Assembly (NCBI RefSeq): GCF_021869535.1
Contig: NW_026262723.1
Span: 84,198,324-84,262,323 of the forward strand
Direction of reading: 5' to 3'
DNA length: 64,000 bases
Source of the DNA: Mytilus californianus
Taxonomy: Eukaryota; Mollusca; Bivalvia; Mytilida; Mytilidae
Shown: positions 11,890-23,487 of the stretch, piece after piece
How positions within the stretch are numbered: the first letter of the stretch is position 1
Layout of the letters: the number at the start of each line of letters is the position of its first letter
Translations under genes and position numbers: made by a program
The notes under the pieces: generated by a model
What the model saw: the letters and a program-made list of their open reading frames with translations, nothing else
What the model was told of the DNA's origin: nothing
Databases searched by the model: none

Positions 11890-12430
11890 ATCATACTTGC
11901 AAATTGAAGGGTTATTTCCCTTTGAAAAGAACTATGGTTTAACATAGTACTCTAACATTACATATATAATTATTAGTAATGTAATTAACTTAAAAATGTC
12001 TATCTCTTAAAAACTTATAAAACTTATCTGTAATTATCTTCAATGTGTTAATAATGAACAGTTAATTTCAAACTTCATTTATACAGTCCTACTAGTAAAT
12101 TTCAAACTTTATATATACAGTCCTACAGATCTTATCAGGAAACAGAAAATTTTCAAATAAATCTGTCACTCCAATTATTATCATATGCTAAGATATTTCC
12201 CAGATCTAATTAATAATGAAAATCATACTTGCAAATCTGGAGGGTTCTTTCCCTTTGAACAGAACTTTGGTTTAAAATAGTACTCTAACATTACATATAT
12301 AAAAATTAGTAAAGTAATTAACTTCAAAATGTCTAATAATATAGCTTATAATCATCACCACTTAGGAAATAGAAAATTTTCAAATAAATCTATCACTCCA
12401 ATTATAATTGTGAGATAAGATTTTTACCAT
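11890..12430 (+). repeat. ~335-bp local tandem duplication
   Basis: The segment starting AAAATCATACTTGCAAAT at 11887 recurs at about 12220, and ACTCTAACATTACATATATA occurs in both. The copies are diverged by substitutions and small indels. Confidence 0.65.
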
Positions 12431-13363
12431 ATGCTTAGTCATAATGTAATAACAAGAGAAAAATATTTAAAAATACCACTTTTGGATAATAAAAATGGTG
12501 ATAACTCAAAAAGGAGAAATACTAAAATCCTGAAAATTGAACTTGACCTTCATATAGTCACAAGAAACAACATATCTGAAAAAAAAAATCATCACAACGT
12601 TTTCATGTTATTGAAGAGACACTGTTTGGCAGCCGCCCGCCGTACATCCCCAAATCAATAACCGATATTTCCTTCTAAAATCCGGTTAAAAAACACTTTA
12701 TACTAGCTGCACCAATATGTTGTTAACACTAACAATGCAGACAATGAGAGATTCTAGATCACTTTATGTGTTACCTTCATGACTTTCATCCAAGATGCAA
12801 CAAAAAATATCAAAGACATATTTCAACTTAAATATAGACCATATTTTTCAACACTTTGATCAAAATTAAATTAGGATTGACAGTAATAGGTTTTTTCCAT
12901 CACCAGTTCTCTAACATCATGAACATATATATACAATGCCATGTGATTTCGAAGAATAAAATTTGTCTAAATGGCTAAACAGAATCAAATATTGTCTCTG
13001 ATGTTCATGTTTTTATCTGATATATAAGAATCAAATGTGGCTCATTTAAAGAGAACCTTTGATAAATCATTCCTAATAAATTTTTAAGCAGTTTTATTTA
13101 AACTTAGGGCCAGCAGATTCAAAAAGATAAAAATGTCTGACTGATGTAAAGTGATGGCAATAGCTCACATAGTCCAATATGGTCCAGGACAGCTAAACAA
13201 ATGAACCATGTGTGAGTACGCAGTGAAAGGGCAAAACTTAAAATAAAATTATAAATATGACACTTCAGTTTTATCATTGTTTTCTAGCATAAAGGAGGAC
13301 ATCATAAAATATGTGTTCAAATCTTATAGCTATCATGGCTATAGGCTGTTGCATTTGTAAATG
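12431..13363. other. AT-rich spacer downstream of GPANK1
   Basis: No gene seen. A minus-strand AATAAA (plus-strand TTTATT near 13093-13098), about 265 bp beyond the GPANK1 stop, is a candidate polyadenylation signal. Confidence 0.45.
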
Positions 13364-14401
13364 TCAAAAATCAAGTGACATAGTTGTCCTTAAATTTCTT
13401 TCCCACTGTTTTTGTCTTTTCACTTTTTGTTTTTGGTCTTTTTTAATTAAGCCTCGTTTTGACAATTTCCTCTCTGGATTCTTTGTAATGGCCATTTTGT
13501 CATTAGCATTAAAATGAGTAATTTTTGGTTTTTCCTCTTTTTCAGAACCAAGACACTTTCTATCTTTTTTCAATATTGTTTTTACTGGATATCTTTGTCC
13601 TTGACCTTCTGATCCTAATCCTTCTCTGCCATCCCAACCACTTTTTAACATAATCTTGTAGCCTCTATTTGAGGATGGAATAAGAAATGGATCATCCTTA
13701 GCTTTCTTTTTAGAGTTAAATATATGAACCATGGAGCTTTCATGATTTTTCAGAGAACTTTCTGTGAATTTCTGTTTACAAATGTCACAATAAAATGATT
13801 CACTGTCTTGACTTTTTTCCACTGGAAAATTGACCTGAGTAGATCCAGGTTTCCAAGTTTCAATGAACTTTGATATATCTGGAAATCCAGCAGTTCCTGC
13901 AATGTCAGAAGCACTTTTATTATGTCTATCAACAATATCTGTTTTGAGACCTGCTGATAATAAATATTTCACAATATTTAACTGACCAGAGTGTGCTGCA
14001 CACATTAAAGCAGACCAGCCGTACTGATCATGACTATCAACAGGTACACCTTTTGAAATCAGTACCTTTAACTGTCTTAAATTTCCTTCCTGGGCATATC
14101 TTAAATACCTGTTAATATCTATTTGGGTAATGTCTGATCTATTTGCTTGTGTTTTAGAACAACTATTATCTTTCCTTCTATTTTCAGGACATATTTTTTC
14201 TCTACATGTCTGTATTCCATCAATCTTTACAGAAGATGAACTTTCTTCATTAATAATATCTTCGTAAAAATTCCTCACTTCTGTTCCCTCTAAATTTCCA
14301 TTTACTTTCCTGCTTTCAGTTTTCCTCTTCCTACTTTTATCATCACCTGATGCCGAGACAAAACTTATTAACTTGGAATACTCCCCTTTCATCCATTCCA
14401 T
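13364..14401 (-). CDS. GPANK1: GPANK1-like: ankyrin repeats, C2H2 finger and G-patch
   Basis: The 345-residue single-exon ORF reads from ATG at 14401 to TGA at 13364-13366. Residues ~1-90 are hydrophilic and low-complexity, with a basic RKRK stretch. Residues ~95-182 form ankyrin repeats (DQYGWSALMCAAHSGQLNIV). A C2H2-type finger has C205, C208, H220 and H226. A G-patch occupies ~245-290 (GYKIMLKSGWDGREGLGSEG). The tail is Lys/Arg-rich. This domain order and length (the human protein is about 356 residues, from memory) are distinctive of G-patch domain and ankyrin repeat-containing protein 1. G-patch proteins usually bind RNA or activate DEAH helicases, so a nuclear RNA-processing role is inference. 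The ORF is intact and no paralogue is visible. Confidence 0.92.
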   Translation of the reverse strand: MEWMKGEYSKLISFVSASGDDKSRKRKTESRKVNGNLEGTEVRNFYEDIINEESSSSVKIDGIQTCREKICPENRRKDNSCSKTQANRSDITQIDINRYLRYAQEGNLRQLKVLISKGVPVDSHDQYGWSALMCAAHSGQLNIVKYLLSAGLKTDIVDRHNKSASDIAGTAGFPDISKFIETWKPGSTQVNFPVEKSQDSESFYCDICKQKFTESSLKNHESSMVHIFNSKKKAKDDPFLIPSSNRGYKIMLKSGWDGREGLGSEGQGQRYPVKTILKKDRKCLGSEKEEKPKITHFNANDKMAITKNPERKLSKRGLIKKDQKQKVKRQKQWERNLRTTMSLDF

Positions 14402-15046
14402 TTTTAAGTATTAAACATCTCAACTACAAAGAAATGAAATATACCTGTATTTAAATAACTTTAATTGCTAATCATGTTTTCAGTTATCAACCAATCATCT
14501 CAATAACTATTAAGTTCGCCAAGGTTCAATGTAATGATGATATCTAATAACAATTTGCATCACCCACCAGAATTCTTGTAAGTTTGGAAGCAGTTGGCCT
14601 TTTACAAGATTTCAAGTATTTTCTTATCATGATACATGTACATTTTGTACATCAATAACATTATTTTTAATCATGATAATAACTGCTGCAATGTGACCAA
14701 TCTTTAATATAATGACTGAGAGTTACCATGGTTACAAGTAGATGTTTTTAAACTTGATTTTTACTGCATTTACCCCTCTAAGTTTTTTATTTAGAGTTTT
14801 TCTGTCAAATACAAAGCATGTTTGCAAATCATTTTTGGTAAAATAATATTTGTATCTTGCCTTTTATTTAATCCTTTTCTACAAATGATCAGACCTGTGG
14901 GCTTATTTTCAAAATAACCTACTAATGAAAGTCTGCAAAAATATAGAAATGTACAAAAAAAAGAAAATTAATCAAAAGGGATATTTTGAGTCTCTGGAAC
15001 ATGTTGTAGTATACCATCAATAAAACAGATTAAGTATGTAGTGAGC
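14402..15046. promoter_or_regulatory. 5' flank of the GPANK1-like gene
   Basis: This AT-rich region lies immediately upstream of the minus-strand ATG and must hold the 5' UTR and promoter if the gene is expressed. I see no convincing TATA box or initiator, so the function rests on position only. Confidence 0.35.
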
Positions 15047-15199
15047 TAGTCCAAATTATAATGAACATTTGAAAGGCTATTTTAAATTTTTGCTGTGACG
15101 CCTTCTTACGAAGTCTTTGTAATTATTTGGACTACATGTAGTTTCTTGTCCAAATAATAATGATGTCTTTGCAGGAAGACATCACAGGCGTTACTAGTT
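15047..15199. mobile_element. MULE-like MITE, rearranged copy, 9-bp target duplication
   Basis: Begins TAGTCCAAATTATAATG. An inner inverted end GTAATTATTTGGACTA closes at 15134, and a further segment runs to 15199. The 9-mer GTAGTGAGC flanks the block exactly (15038-15046 and 15200-15208). The ends match the element at 50364-50481. A 9-bp duplication is typical of Mutator-like elements. Extra sequence between the inner end and the right duplication suggests a nested or rearranged copy. Confidence 0.65.
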
Positions 15200-15378
15200 G
15201 TAGTGAGCTTGATATATACCACAAGGGGTCAAACAAACATTCCTAGATTTGTATGTGAAAATCAAAATTTTAACTCTCTTTCATGACAACAGAGGTTTAA
15301 GTAAATTATTGATTTTTGCATTTTTTATTTAATATCTCCAGTTACCATGGTTAAACACTGCAACTTCTGACTACTTTC

Positions 15379-16003
15379 AGTCAGGGGTAATACTTAAGTA
15401 TTATATATTATTTACTGGTATAGGTAAATTATTTTAGTGGTACATGTATAGTTCAGCTTTTTTTTTTGTACTTTTACAAGTAAAAATTTCTTATTTTCAT
15501 CTTTTCTTGAGTTTATCTCGACTACTTTGCTCTAAGAGTGCTTAATTGTCTGTCCTTGGCAGATGTCTTACTAATCGTATAAGTATAATTTCATGGATAA
15601 TGAAACTCTCATTAGTCTAGCTGTTATCTTCAAAATACTGCTCATTTACCAGCATCCAGTGGGGCAATTTATGAAGGCCTTGTGCAGTTACTTAAATCTT
15701 TGCACAATTGATTTCTTTGTTGAAATAGTGAGATGAAAGGTTAAACTCTTAATTAAAAATTATAAGCAAACCAGAGAAAAATTGTTTCAGGCATGTTTTT
15801 ACCTCCCAAAACTTGAGAATTTTATGGGTTGTAAAATAAAATTACTTACATGTATACAAGTAAATTTTTGGAGAAGATTAAGGGGAGATTATTCAAACCT
15901 TGAAAAGAAAATATAAATATTACAAATTTACTTATATACAAGTATATAATTACTTAAATCTTCAAGTAAATAAATATGACTTGTATAAGTATTACCCCTG
16001 ACT
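15379..16003. mobile_element. Candidate 625-bp inverted-repeat element
   Basis: The ends AGTCAGGGGTAATACTTA and TAAGTATTACCCCTGACT are reverse complements, except that the right arm is preceded by TTGTA. The interior is AT-rich and non-coding. I could not find a clear target-site duplication, so the element call is moderate. Confidence 0.5.
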
Positions 16004-17280
16004 AACTACATGGACTATAGTAGTTTCAGTTATACAACATAATTTATTTCTTAGTTACTTCTCCTTCTTCTCTAAATGTAGGTTTTCAGTCCTTCAATGA
16101 TCTGATGATTATTTACTGTTCTGTGCTGCATGGCCTATATATTTATACTATCAAGAATACAAAAACAATTAAATATTTGGAGTGCATAAATTTTTAAATT
16201 ATGATTAAAACTATGTCATTTGTATGTAAAATGTACATGTACATATGTATGGTATTAAAGGAAAACATAAAATTTGGTATGTATCTTTTTTGGTTGAAAT
16301 TGTCCGAAAGTGAAACTATGTGGTTGTACTGTTTGATGGTACAATGTATGAGGATAGCAGATGGGATAGCTATGATTCATGTGATTTGATGGACTATTTT
16401 GTAGAATATTATTACTTTAGTGCGTAGTCTTTCTTGGAGTGTTGGCCAGTTTAATGAATTTATCATGACTTTACTTAAATAAGATATTTCCTGTCTATTA
16501 AATGTGAGACAAAAATCATCCCTATGCAGGAAATGGAAGGTATGAAGGACCTTTACTCTTATGGCTGAACTGTAATTTATGTTTTAAACCAAAAAATATA
16601 TAATGTAGTATAAATTTTACCTCTACATAATCAATATTTACATGATTTACATACACATAGTACAACCATCTTGACCTTAAGCACCAAACTGAAACCTGAA
16701 GACCCTATTTGGAACTTCTATACAATATAAGACAACAACAAAACCAGTGCAAAATGTAATGATTGCAATGCTATAGTCAGTACAAAAGCCACCTGATGAA
16801 TTTCCTTGCAAGGGATGAAACATTTTTATTTTATGTACTAATAAATCATTGTAAATCACTGTTTATTAAGAATTTACAATAAAAATAGAAACGAGAACAT
16901 TTAAAATGACTAACACTTTCATTATTTCAATACTAAAAGTAATTGACCAAGTAGTAATGTCCACTCAAAATTTCAATCGACCAGTATTTGCCAGTATTTG
17001 CCAGTATTTCCCGGTATTTACCGCCGGCATGGTCAATACTAGTATTGACCGCTTTTTTGCCAACCTTGCTTTACTACTACTATTGTTATGGTAAAAATGT
17101 AGTTACTACCTTTTACAGATATATCTGGCAGCTCGTTGTTGGACATCTCAATTTTGGAGTTTGTCATGTTTGTTCAACTGTGTGAGGGTACCATATCATG
17201 CATACTATACATGAACTATTCCAGTTTTGGTTGAACTAGCACCAGATATGCCTGAGTCTTGATGTTCTGACATGATGTTT
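16004..17280. other. Intergenic AT-rich DNA with a short tandem repeat
   Basis: No gene supported. About 16978-17030 has three to four repeats of CAGTATTTGC followed by GTCAATACTAGTATTGACC, a palindrome. Short ORFs here show no recognisable domain. Confidence 0.45.
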
Positions 17281-18492
17281 TTAAATTTTTTTTTAGAAAG
17301 CCTAAAGGTTTGTTGCCATTAGCTATGATGTTGTCTGTATGTTTTGACCAAACTAAGTTTGCTTGTAGTGTAATGCCCAGATATTTAGCTGAAGAGACCA
17401 GTTCAAATTAGTGATTGTGTAGGATATACATGTACATGTAGTCATGTTTAAACCGTTTTTTTTTTTCCTTTCTTTGGAGAGACTGTAAGGACTATGTATT
17501 TGTTTGTATGGAAAGTCACCAACCAGTCTTGCTCCCACCTACATGTACATATTTTGTAGCAGCTGCATCTAAATCTAACTGTAGTGCAAATCCGGGTCTG
17601 GTCGCCCTGATTCACATTCGCCCTAGTACCTGTTCGCCCTGGGTCTCTTTGCCCTGATTTTTATTGTATTTTGTTGTCTTGTTGTATATGATATATATTA
17701 TTTGAATAGAGTGTTAAAGTTTTTTGAAAATTTTGCTGCATATTTATGTTGCATTGCTACTACCACATAATTATTTTCCTTTGATTTGCAGTATAGTGTA
17801 CAGAAATACAAAGGTATATATTGTTCAATGGTTGTCGTTTGTTGATTTTCTCGTTTCTTGTTGTTCATATAGATTAGACCGTCGGCATAACTTTACTTTG
17901 TAATTAGAATTCTTAATTACCATGATTACAATCAACAGTCACTGAAAGTAATACTGAATAAAAACTAATGTAACAATAAAGCCAATTAATGCTCCACAAC
18001 TATAGACATTCATTTTTAGATATTTCCCACCGTTTTTTGAGAAATAGATATTTTCTTTAATATTTACTTTATAACTATCTGACACATGTGACATGTCTGA
18101 ATAAGTTTATCAAACCTAAATACCATCAATATAAAATTGTTTTTAAATAAAAATTGGGCGAACGAACTCCATGGGCGAACGAACCCAGGGCAACGGAACT
18201 AGGGCGAACATGTAATCAGTGCGAACGGACCCTGTAGTGCATCACAGTCAATTTGAGATTTGATGGTTTGGTCGATGATACTGTCATCGGCAAACATTCG
18301 GAGCTGACTGGGTGATAAGTATTCTGGCAAGTCATTGATGTATACCAAGCATAATACTAGGCTCAGAACTGTGCCTTGAGGGACACCTGAGGTGACTGAA
18401 GCCAGGTCAGTTGACTCCATCCAGGACAACTCAAATGTTTGTGTTCTGTTAACTAAGGCAGAACCACAGTTTACGTTGAGATGTTGTCTCAT
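17281..18492 (-). pseudogene. LINE reverse transcriptase remnant, split by an insertion
   Basis: On the minus strand 18492-18242 encodes RT palm motifs: SGVPQGTVLSLVLCLVYIND followed by LRMFADDSIID, in which FADD takes the place of YADD. The reading continues after a 643-bp insertion (17589-18231) and ends at 17410-17281 with SSAKYLGITLQANLVWSKHT, the usual post-palm segment of jockey/CR1/L2-type elements. It is 5'-truncated and carries stops, hence inactive. Confidence 0.75.
17589..18231. mobile_element. 643-bp inverted-repeat element inside the LINE
   Basis: Flanked by the direct 10-mer CTGTAGTGCA (17579-17588 and 18232-18241); skipping the block reconnects the LINE. The ends are imperfect inverted repeats built from TTCGCCCT-like subunits: CACATTCGCCCTAGTACC on the left and AGGGCGAACATGTAATCAG on the right. 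A 9-10-bp duplication suggests a Mutator-like non-autonomous element. The interior is AT-rich and non-coding. Confidence 0.75.
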
Positions 18493-18685
18493 TCATGTAT
18501 ACACAATGAGACATCTCATTTCCCCCTATAACTTATATAAATCATAACAAATGGTAATCTTACATGTATGCTGTTAATTTTTAGATTGGTTTGCCAAACG
18601 TCTCTTGTTTACACCGGAAGTGTTAAATGTACTTTCGGGATCAACAACGGACGAGTGAGCTCGGAAATCCAAACATAGAATAGTA

Positions 18686-18881
18686 ATGAGGGGCCTGATG
18701 GGTTATTTTCGTTCTTCGTGATCGGCGCATTTTCGCTATCGTGATCCGTTTTTCTACAGATTTTTTTTTTTTTTATATTTTCGTGATCCGTGATCATGGA
18801 AATTTATTTTCTGTGAATCGTGATTGACAAAAAAATCAACTCGTGAATCGTGATGAGACCCCCCCCCCCATCAGGCCCCTC
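18686..18881. mobile_element. Short inverted-repeat element with GAGGGGCCTGATGGG ends
   Basis: The left end TGAGGGGCCTGATGGG and right end CCCATCAGGCCCCTCA are perfect inverted repeats about 196 bp apart, flanked by GTAA on both sides. The interior repeats GTGATCCG/CGTGAATCGTGAT motifs. No coding capacity. Confidence 0.7.
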
Positions 18882-19035
18882 AGTAATCAGGTAATAGGAA
18901 GTCCCTGTTCAGGACAATCTTTATAAGAGTATTTCGTGACTTCAAAAACCTCCACCATCCTAAGTATTTTACACATTTGTACACAGTTTTTTTAGATGCC
19001 TGTATTTGGATTCATCATAATAAGTTTTTAGAGCT

Positions 19036-19642
19036 TTTAAGGTGAATCGGTATATATTTCCTTAGATAGATTTTTTTTACACTTTGCCAATGAAGATTTT
19101 TCATTGCTTTATTTCAAAAATATAATAAAAAGTATGGGTCACCGTTCTATTTTTCAAGCTACAAGTCGTGCAAAATTGCACAAATTTATATAGATTGTTC
19201 ATGATAAAAACACATTTTTGTAAATAAAAAGAATTCTATGACAGAATTTTGAAATAAAATATAAGAAGATAGGTTTTGTAATACGCTTTAAGAAAAATAA
19301 AAAGAAAAAATAGTGTTACCGAACCTGTTTCTTGCTACAAGTAAAAAAAATGAAAATATCACTATCATTCCAGTATAAAATTTTTACTGTAAGAATTATC
19401 TCCCCTTAAATGGCCAAGTTGAAAAATTGATTCTTACAAAAAAAAAGAAAATATTTGGTTTTGTTTGAACAGTTAAAATAATGCAATGAATCATATATCA
19501 TCTTTGTGCAAGTAAAGCGACAGTCTTACACATAAATTGCAAATCTGTCTCATAAGTTTGAAGATTTAGGCAAAGAACTAGACCGATTGTGTACTGCTGT
19601 TGTACAATCCAATATGGCGGTATACAGTGAATCTACCTTAAA
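19036..19642. repeat. Possible inverted-repeat element (TAAGGT...ACCTTA)
   Basis: The left edge TTAAGGTGAATCGGTATA and right edge TATACAGTGAATCTACCTTA are partly inverted copies about 600 bp apart. The interior is AT-rich. No clear target duplication. Confidence 0.35.
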
Positions 19643-20490
19643 GTACTATACTAAAATAATTTGTCTACAATGAATGTTAGGTATAGGAGGGTCTGGATAG
19701 GGTTTATTTTCCTTTCTTTATTGTTTAACTTTCGATCATTTTCTCTATTCTTTATTTGTTTTGACCACAGGCACTTGTCTCTGAAATCCCCCTTATATAC
19801 CTTAATAAAACACAACGGTACTTATATCAAAGGTAAGTGCCTTGGGTATTGACGCTAATTCTCTTTCTTTATATTTAATCCCCTCCTTATTGTTTATTGC
19901 TTTGTTTGTTTTGTTTTTGTTGACTTTATTCTGCAACTTTTGTCCATTGTTCTCCATTCTGTAAACCCCATCCAGACCATCATATATCTTAATCCTTTGT
20001 TGTTTTTGTTTGATTTTTATTTAGCAAATTGGTAGTTTTAGCCCTAATGATATGCAATGCAAAGCATACTTTTCTGAAATTATTTCACATTTTTTGTTCC
20101 AATTTTTCTATTTAGTTCTAAATCCGGCTTTTGCGGGTACCTGTGTTTCGTATACCATATTCATATGTCCTCATTTGTTCCAAGAAATGACATCTTTTTT
20201 TAAAATGATTCTGTATTATTTGGAAATTGAGTTATTATTCTTCTTCCTCACCACCCTGTGGGGACTAATATGTTTTGTGTGTGTGTCGTAAAGGTTCCAG
20301 TGACTAACGTCAGCTTAATTGCTATAGATAGTGCTCCCAGTTTAGATAGATAATTGGTTTCTATAGCTATGATTGGAAAACAGCGGCTCTTTTTATAACA
20401 GTCGGCATTTCTCCACAAAAAATGGACTTGTGTTATTACTCCAAGAAATTGTTCATTATTTTGACACATAAACTTATTTAGAATATAAAA
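19643..20490. other. Intergenic DNA, no gene seen
   Basis: T-rich with several short ORFs lacking recognisable domains. I see nothing further to annotate. Confidence 0.4.
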
Positions 20491-20646
20491 AAGAAGATGT
20501 GGTGTGATTGCCAATGAGACAACTATTCACAAGAGACCAAATGACACAGAAATTAACAACTATAGGTCACCGTACGGCCTTCAACAATGAGCAAAGCCCA
20601 TACCACATAGTCAGCTTTAAAAGGCCCCAAAATGACAAATGTAGAA
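20491..20646 (+). repeat. Mussel interspersed repeat, 5' half
   Basis: AAGAAGATGTGGTGTGATTG through AAAGGCCCCAAAATGACAAA, truncated after about 155 bp relative to the 42786 copy. Confidence 0.75.
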
Positions 20647-21904
20647 GTTTAGGAATTATTTTATTTTTTTTATTTTTTAGATATATGAATAAAGTTATGA
20701 AATGTTTAAATATACAATATGCAGGTATATAACGATATCATTATGACGGTAACAGACCTGTGTATATTCTCTCCAATCATAAACACTAATGTTGTGTTTT
20801 GATCATTCTTACACATATATAAAGATCTTCAATTTTATTAGGTAATGTTAATGTGTGTTTCAGATATTTGGAATATTTTTGTTTCAATAATATTCAGCAC
20901 GACTTTTCTCAACGTTCGTGGGTTTGTCAAAAATACTGTACATGTGCTTCTTTTTATCCGTAATATCATCCCCTTCCCCATGATGCAATTGTTCGCTTTA
21001 ATCGTGAAAAAATGTTTTACCATCATAGACACTTACCATCCCCTTTCCTCTAATCCTGTCCACCCTTGCATATGGTTGGATAAGTCGTCGATAAAGAAGT
21101 CAAAAGTTATTACAGCAGATAACAAACATATAAACCAATGTCAGAAACAGTAACTGAGCCGCGTCAGTCTTAGTGGTAACCTTTGATTCTATGTTTCATT
21201 AATCAAGAATAAAGAAAAACAAGTATGTTTTCTGTTCTATCTTTGAATAAACAGACATAGGGTAACTATACCTCCCCTCCTGTGAGAATCAAATGATTGC
21301 TCCCTTTTATCATGTTTCTAGTGTATTGACACAATCTATAAACACAGATTGAAACAATATTTATATCAACTTCGAGTATTAGGGACAGTTAATTTGTAAC
21401 CTTAAGGGCGTAGGATGGGAGGAAATTAAGGGGGGGGGAGGCATTGAAAATTTTTGTGATTAGAAACGGTTGCATTCAGTTCTTATTTTTTTTCAGATGG
21501 GGGGAGGGGACATTGAAACATTTTTACAAGATTTCAGCAATTCTGTATTTCAAACATGCAAAACATAAAAATTATAGCTAATTTGGTGAATACTCTAAAT
21601 CAGTATCTGATTATTGAACAGAAGTGTCCAACACTTGATTCAGATGTCATATCTATATCTTTTGTGTCATAATTTTTGGCCATCCTCTATTTATTTGTTT
21701 GACATGAAGAATGAAAATAATAGGAAATATTGGTTAGATGTCTTTCTCTTTTTGCAGGTTTTCTCGAAGGTTTTACTTAGAGTGTACCCCTTCCATATAA
21801 AATAAACACTGGTAATATTTAATAGGTGATACCTTACATAATTAATCGTAAAATTTATGATTGAACATATATTGAGCTGGGGTCTTGAATTAATTTTTCC
21901 ACTA
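20647..21904. other. Intergenic DNA, no gene seen
   Basis: Contains G-rich tracts near 21430 and 21500. Short ORFs on both strands overlap one another and show no domain. Confidence 0.4.
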
Positions 21905-22000
21905 AAACAAAGTCATCAGAGATACCAGGCTTAACATTTTGTACGTCAGATGCGCGTTTCGTCTGCAAAACTCATCAGTAACACTCGAAGAATAAAACTC
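21905..22000 (-). repeat. Interspersed repeat fragment (CGTCTGGCGTAC family)
   Basis: In minus orientation this matches the sequence around the insertion at 42017: GATACCAGGCTTAACATTTT, then ACGTCAGATGCGCGTTTCGT, then CTCATCAGTAACACTCGA. Confidence 0.6.
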
Positions 22001-22039
22001 CCTGTTTTACAGCCGACTATACGGTATCAGATTTATCAT

Positions 22040-22145
22040 TGTTGAAGGCCGTTTGGTGGCATATAATTGCTCAATACCACTTCATTTTAACTCTGGTGCG
22101 AAGTTGTCCCATTGGCAATCATACCTAATCTCCTCATTTTTATAC
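22040..22145 (-). repeat. Mussel interspersed repeat fragment, minus strand
   Basis: Contains GTTGAAGGCCGTTTGGTGGC and TTGTCCCATTGGCAATCATA, the reverse complement of the 5' portion of the AAGAAGATGTGG family. Confidence 0.6.
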
Positions 22146-22574
22146 CGAGTATAAAATACTTGACAGGTGTATGCAATCAAAATGCCGGGCAGCAATGATA
22201 CTATTTTTGTATCAGAAATGAATATCCTTGATATCCAGTTATCTTTGAAAAGACTTGATAAAAACCAACGACTATAATGTAGGTACCAAATTGTAAGCAT
22301 GTGCTGTAATGTTCTTGCTCCTTCTTTGACAAAAAAATAACCTTAGTTTAAGATCTGGATGATTTCCTTGTCTTTTTTTTTAACTGCTATAGTATGTTCA
22401 ATTTTGAATGATAGAAATAAATGGAATCCTGATAATTATATAAACCCTATTGAAGTTCTAAAGTGCATTTAAAAATTAATTGAAAGACACATACAATGCA
22501 TCAGTACAATTTTATGATTATCTAAATAGTAAAAGGGTTTTGATAAGTTCACAGTCAGGTTTCAGACATATGCA

Positions 22575-22730
22575 TAAAATCATCATAGATACCAGGCCCA
22601 AAATTGTGTACGCCAGACGCGCGCCTTGTCCACAAAGACTCAGTGACGCTCGAATAAAAAAACCCCAAAAAGTCCAAATAAAATACGAAGCCGAAGAGCA
22701 CTGAGGACCCAAAGTTCCGGAAGGTTTTAC
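22575..22730 (-). repeat. Second CGTCTGGCGTAC-family fragment
   Basis: Contains ATCATAGATACCAGGCCCAA, GTACGCCAGACGCGCG and ACTCAGTGACGCTCGAATA, and continues into GAAGCCGAAGAGCACTGAGG. Orientation and order match 21905-22000. Confidence 0.6.
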
Positions 22731-22799
22731 CAAATACAGCAATGGTAATCTATTCCGGTAGTAGAAACATTCGTGTTCACTGCACTTACCCAACTATAG

Positions 22800-22990
22800 A
22801 AGACTGCTAAACTAACAAATATTGATAACGGAAACATGACTGAAGTTTTATTCTTAGATTTAAAAAGGCATATGATGCGTTATAAGTTTAAATCTGATCT
22901 GGACGTATCTTTTCAGAGTTCCATTGAGCACTCCGAAAAATTGAGTATTTTGATTAATTAAAAAGTGCAGAGCAACTATTAAGAGCAATT
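22800..22990 (+). pseudogene. Small degraded LINE RT fragment
   Basis: The plus-strand translation includes NIDNGNMTEVLFLDLK, then after a one-base shift KAYDA. This is the RT motif normally read as (F/L)LDLKKAFD. Stops and shifts follow at once, so only a relic is present. Confidence 0.45.
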
Positions 22991-23284
22991 TCCAATGGGA
23001 GAATATGGCTTGTTCTATATGTTAGTTCTGTACCATGTTTTCTGATATGACAAAAATATTTACACTCACGTGCTTTGATGTGCGATCAAAATTAGTTTTA
23101 CACTGAATGAACCTATTATCAAGATATGTCCAAGAGATGACCTTCTCATTTGAATTAATTTGCGTTTATTTCGCCATACACTAAGTTAACAATAGTAAAA
23201 GGATTCTGATTGCCCGTTTACTCCATTCAAAAATGTTTTAATTATTAACACATGTATAACATGTACCGGTATAATATCTGGATG

Positions 23285-23487
23285 TTAAGTTAGAAACTGT
23301 TCTGTTTCTGGTACTTCATCGTCAATGGTTCTTAGTGCCTCTTCATCGATGTCATCACCTATGCCCTTGGTAAACAGTTTGATACCATAAGATTCCACTA
23401 ATTCCACCTCGGAGTGTGTTTCCTGGTTATTTGTGGACTTCCCGTCTGTGACAATGATACCAATTTTTTCTATCTTTTTGCGATATC
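23285..23487 (-). CDS. VWA gene exon 4: C-terminal half of the VWA domain
   Basis: The acceptor CCAAACAAG precedes 23487. The leftover G of exon 3 restores the NGYRKKIEKIGIIVTDGKST junction. TDG is the third MIDAS element, followed by GIKLFTKGIGDDIDEEALR and a TAA stop at 23285-23287. The acceptor tract is purine-rich and weak, but the phase and the family pattern fit. Confidence 0.8.
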
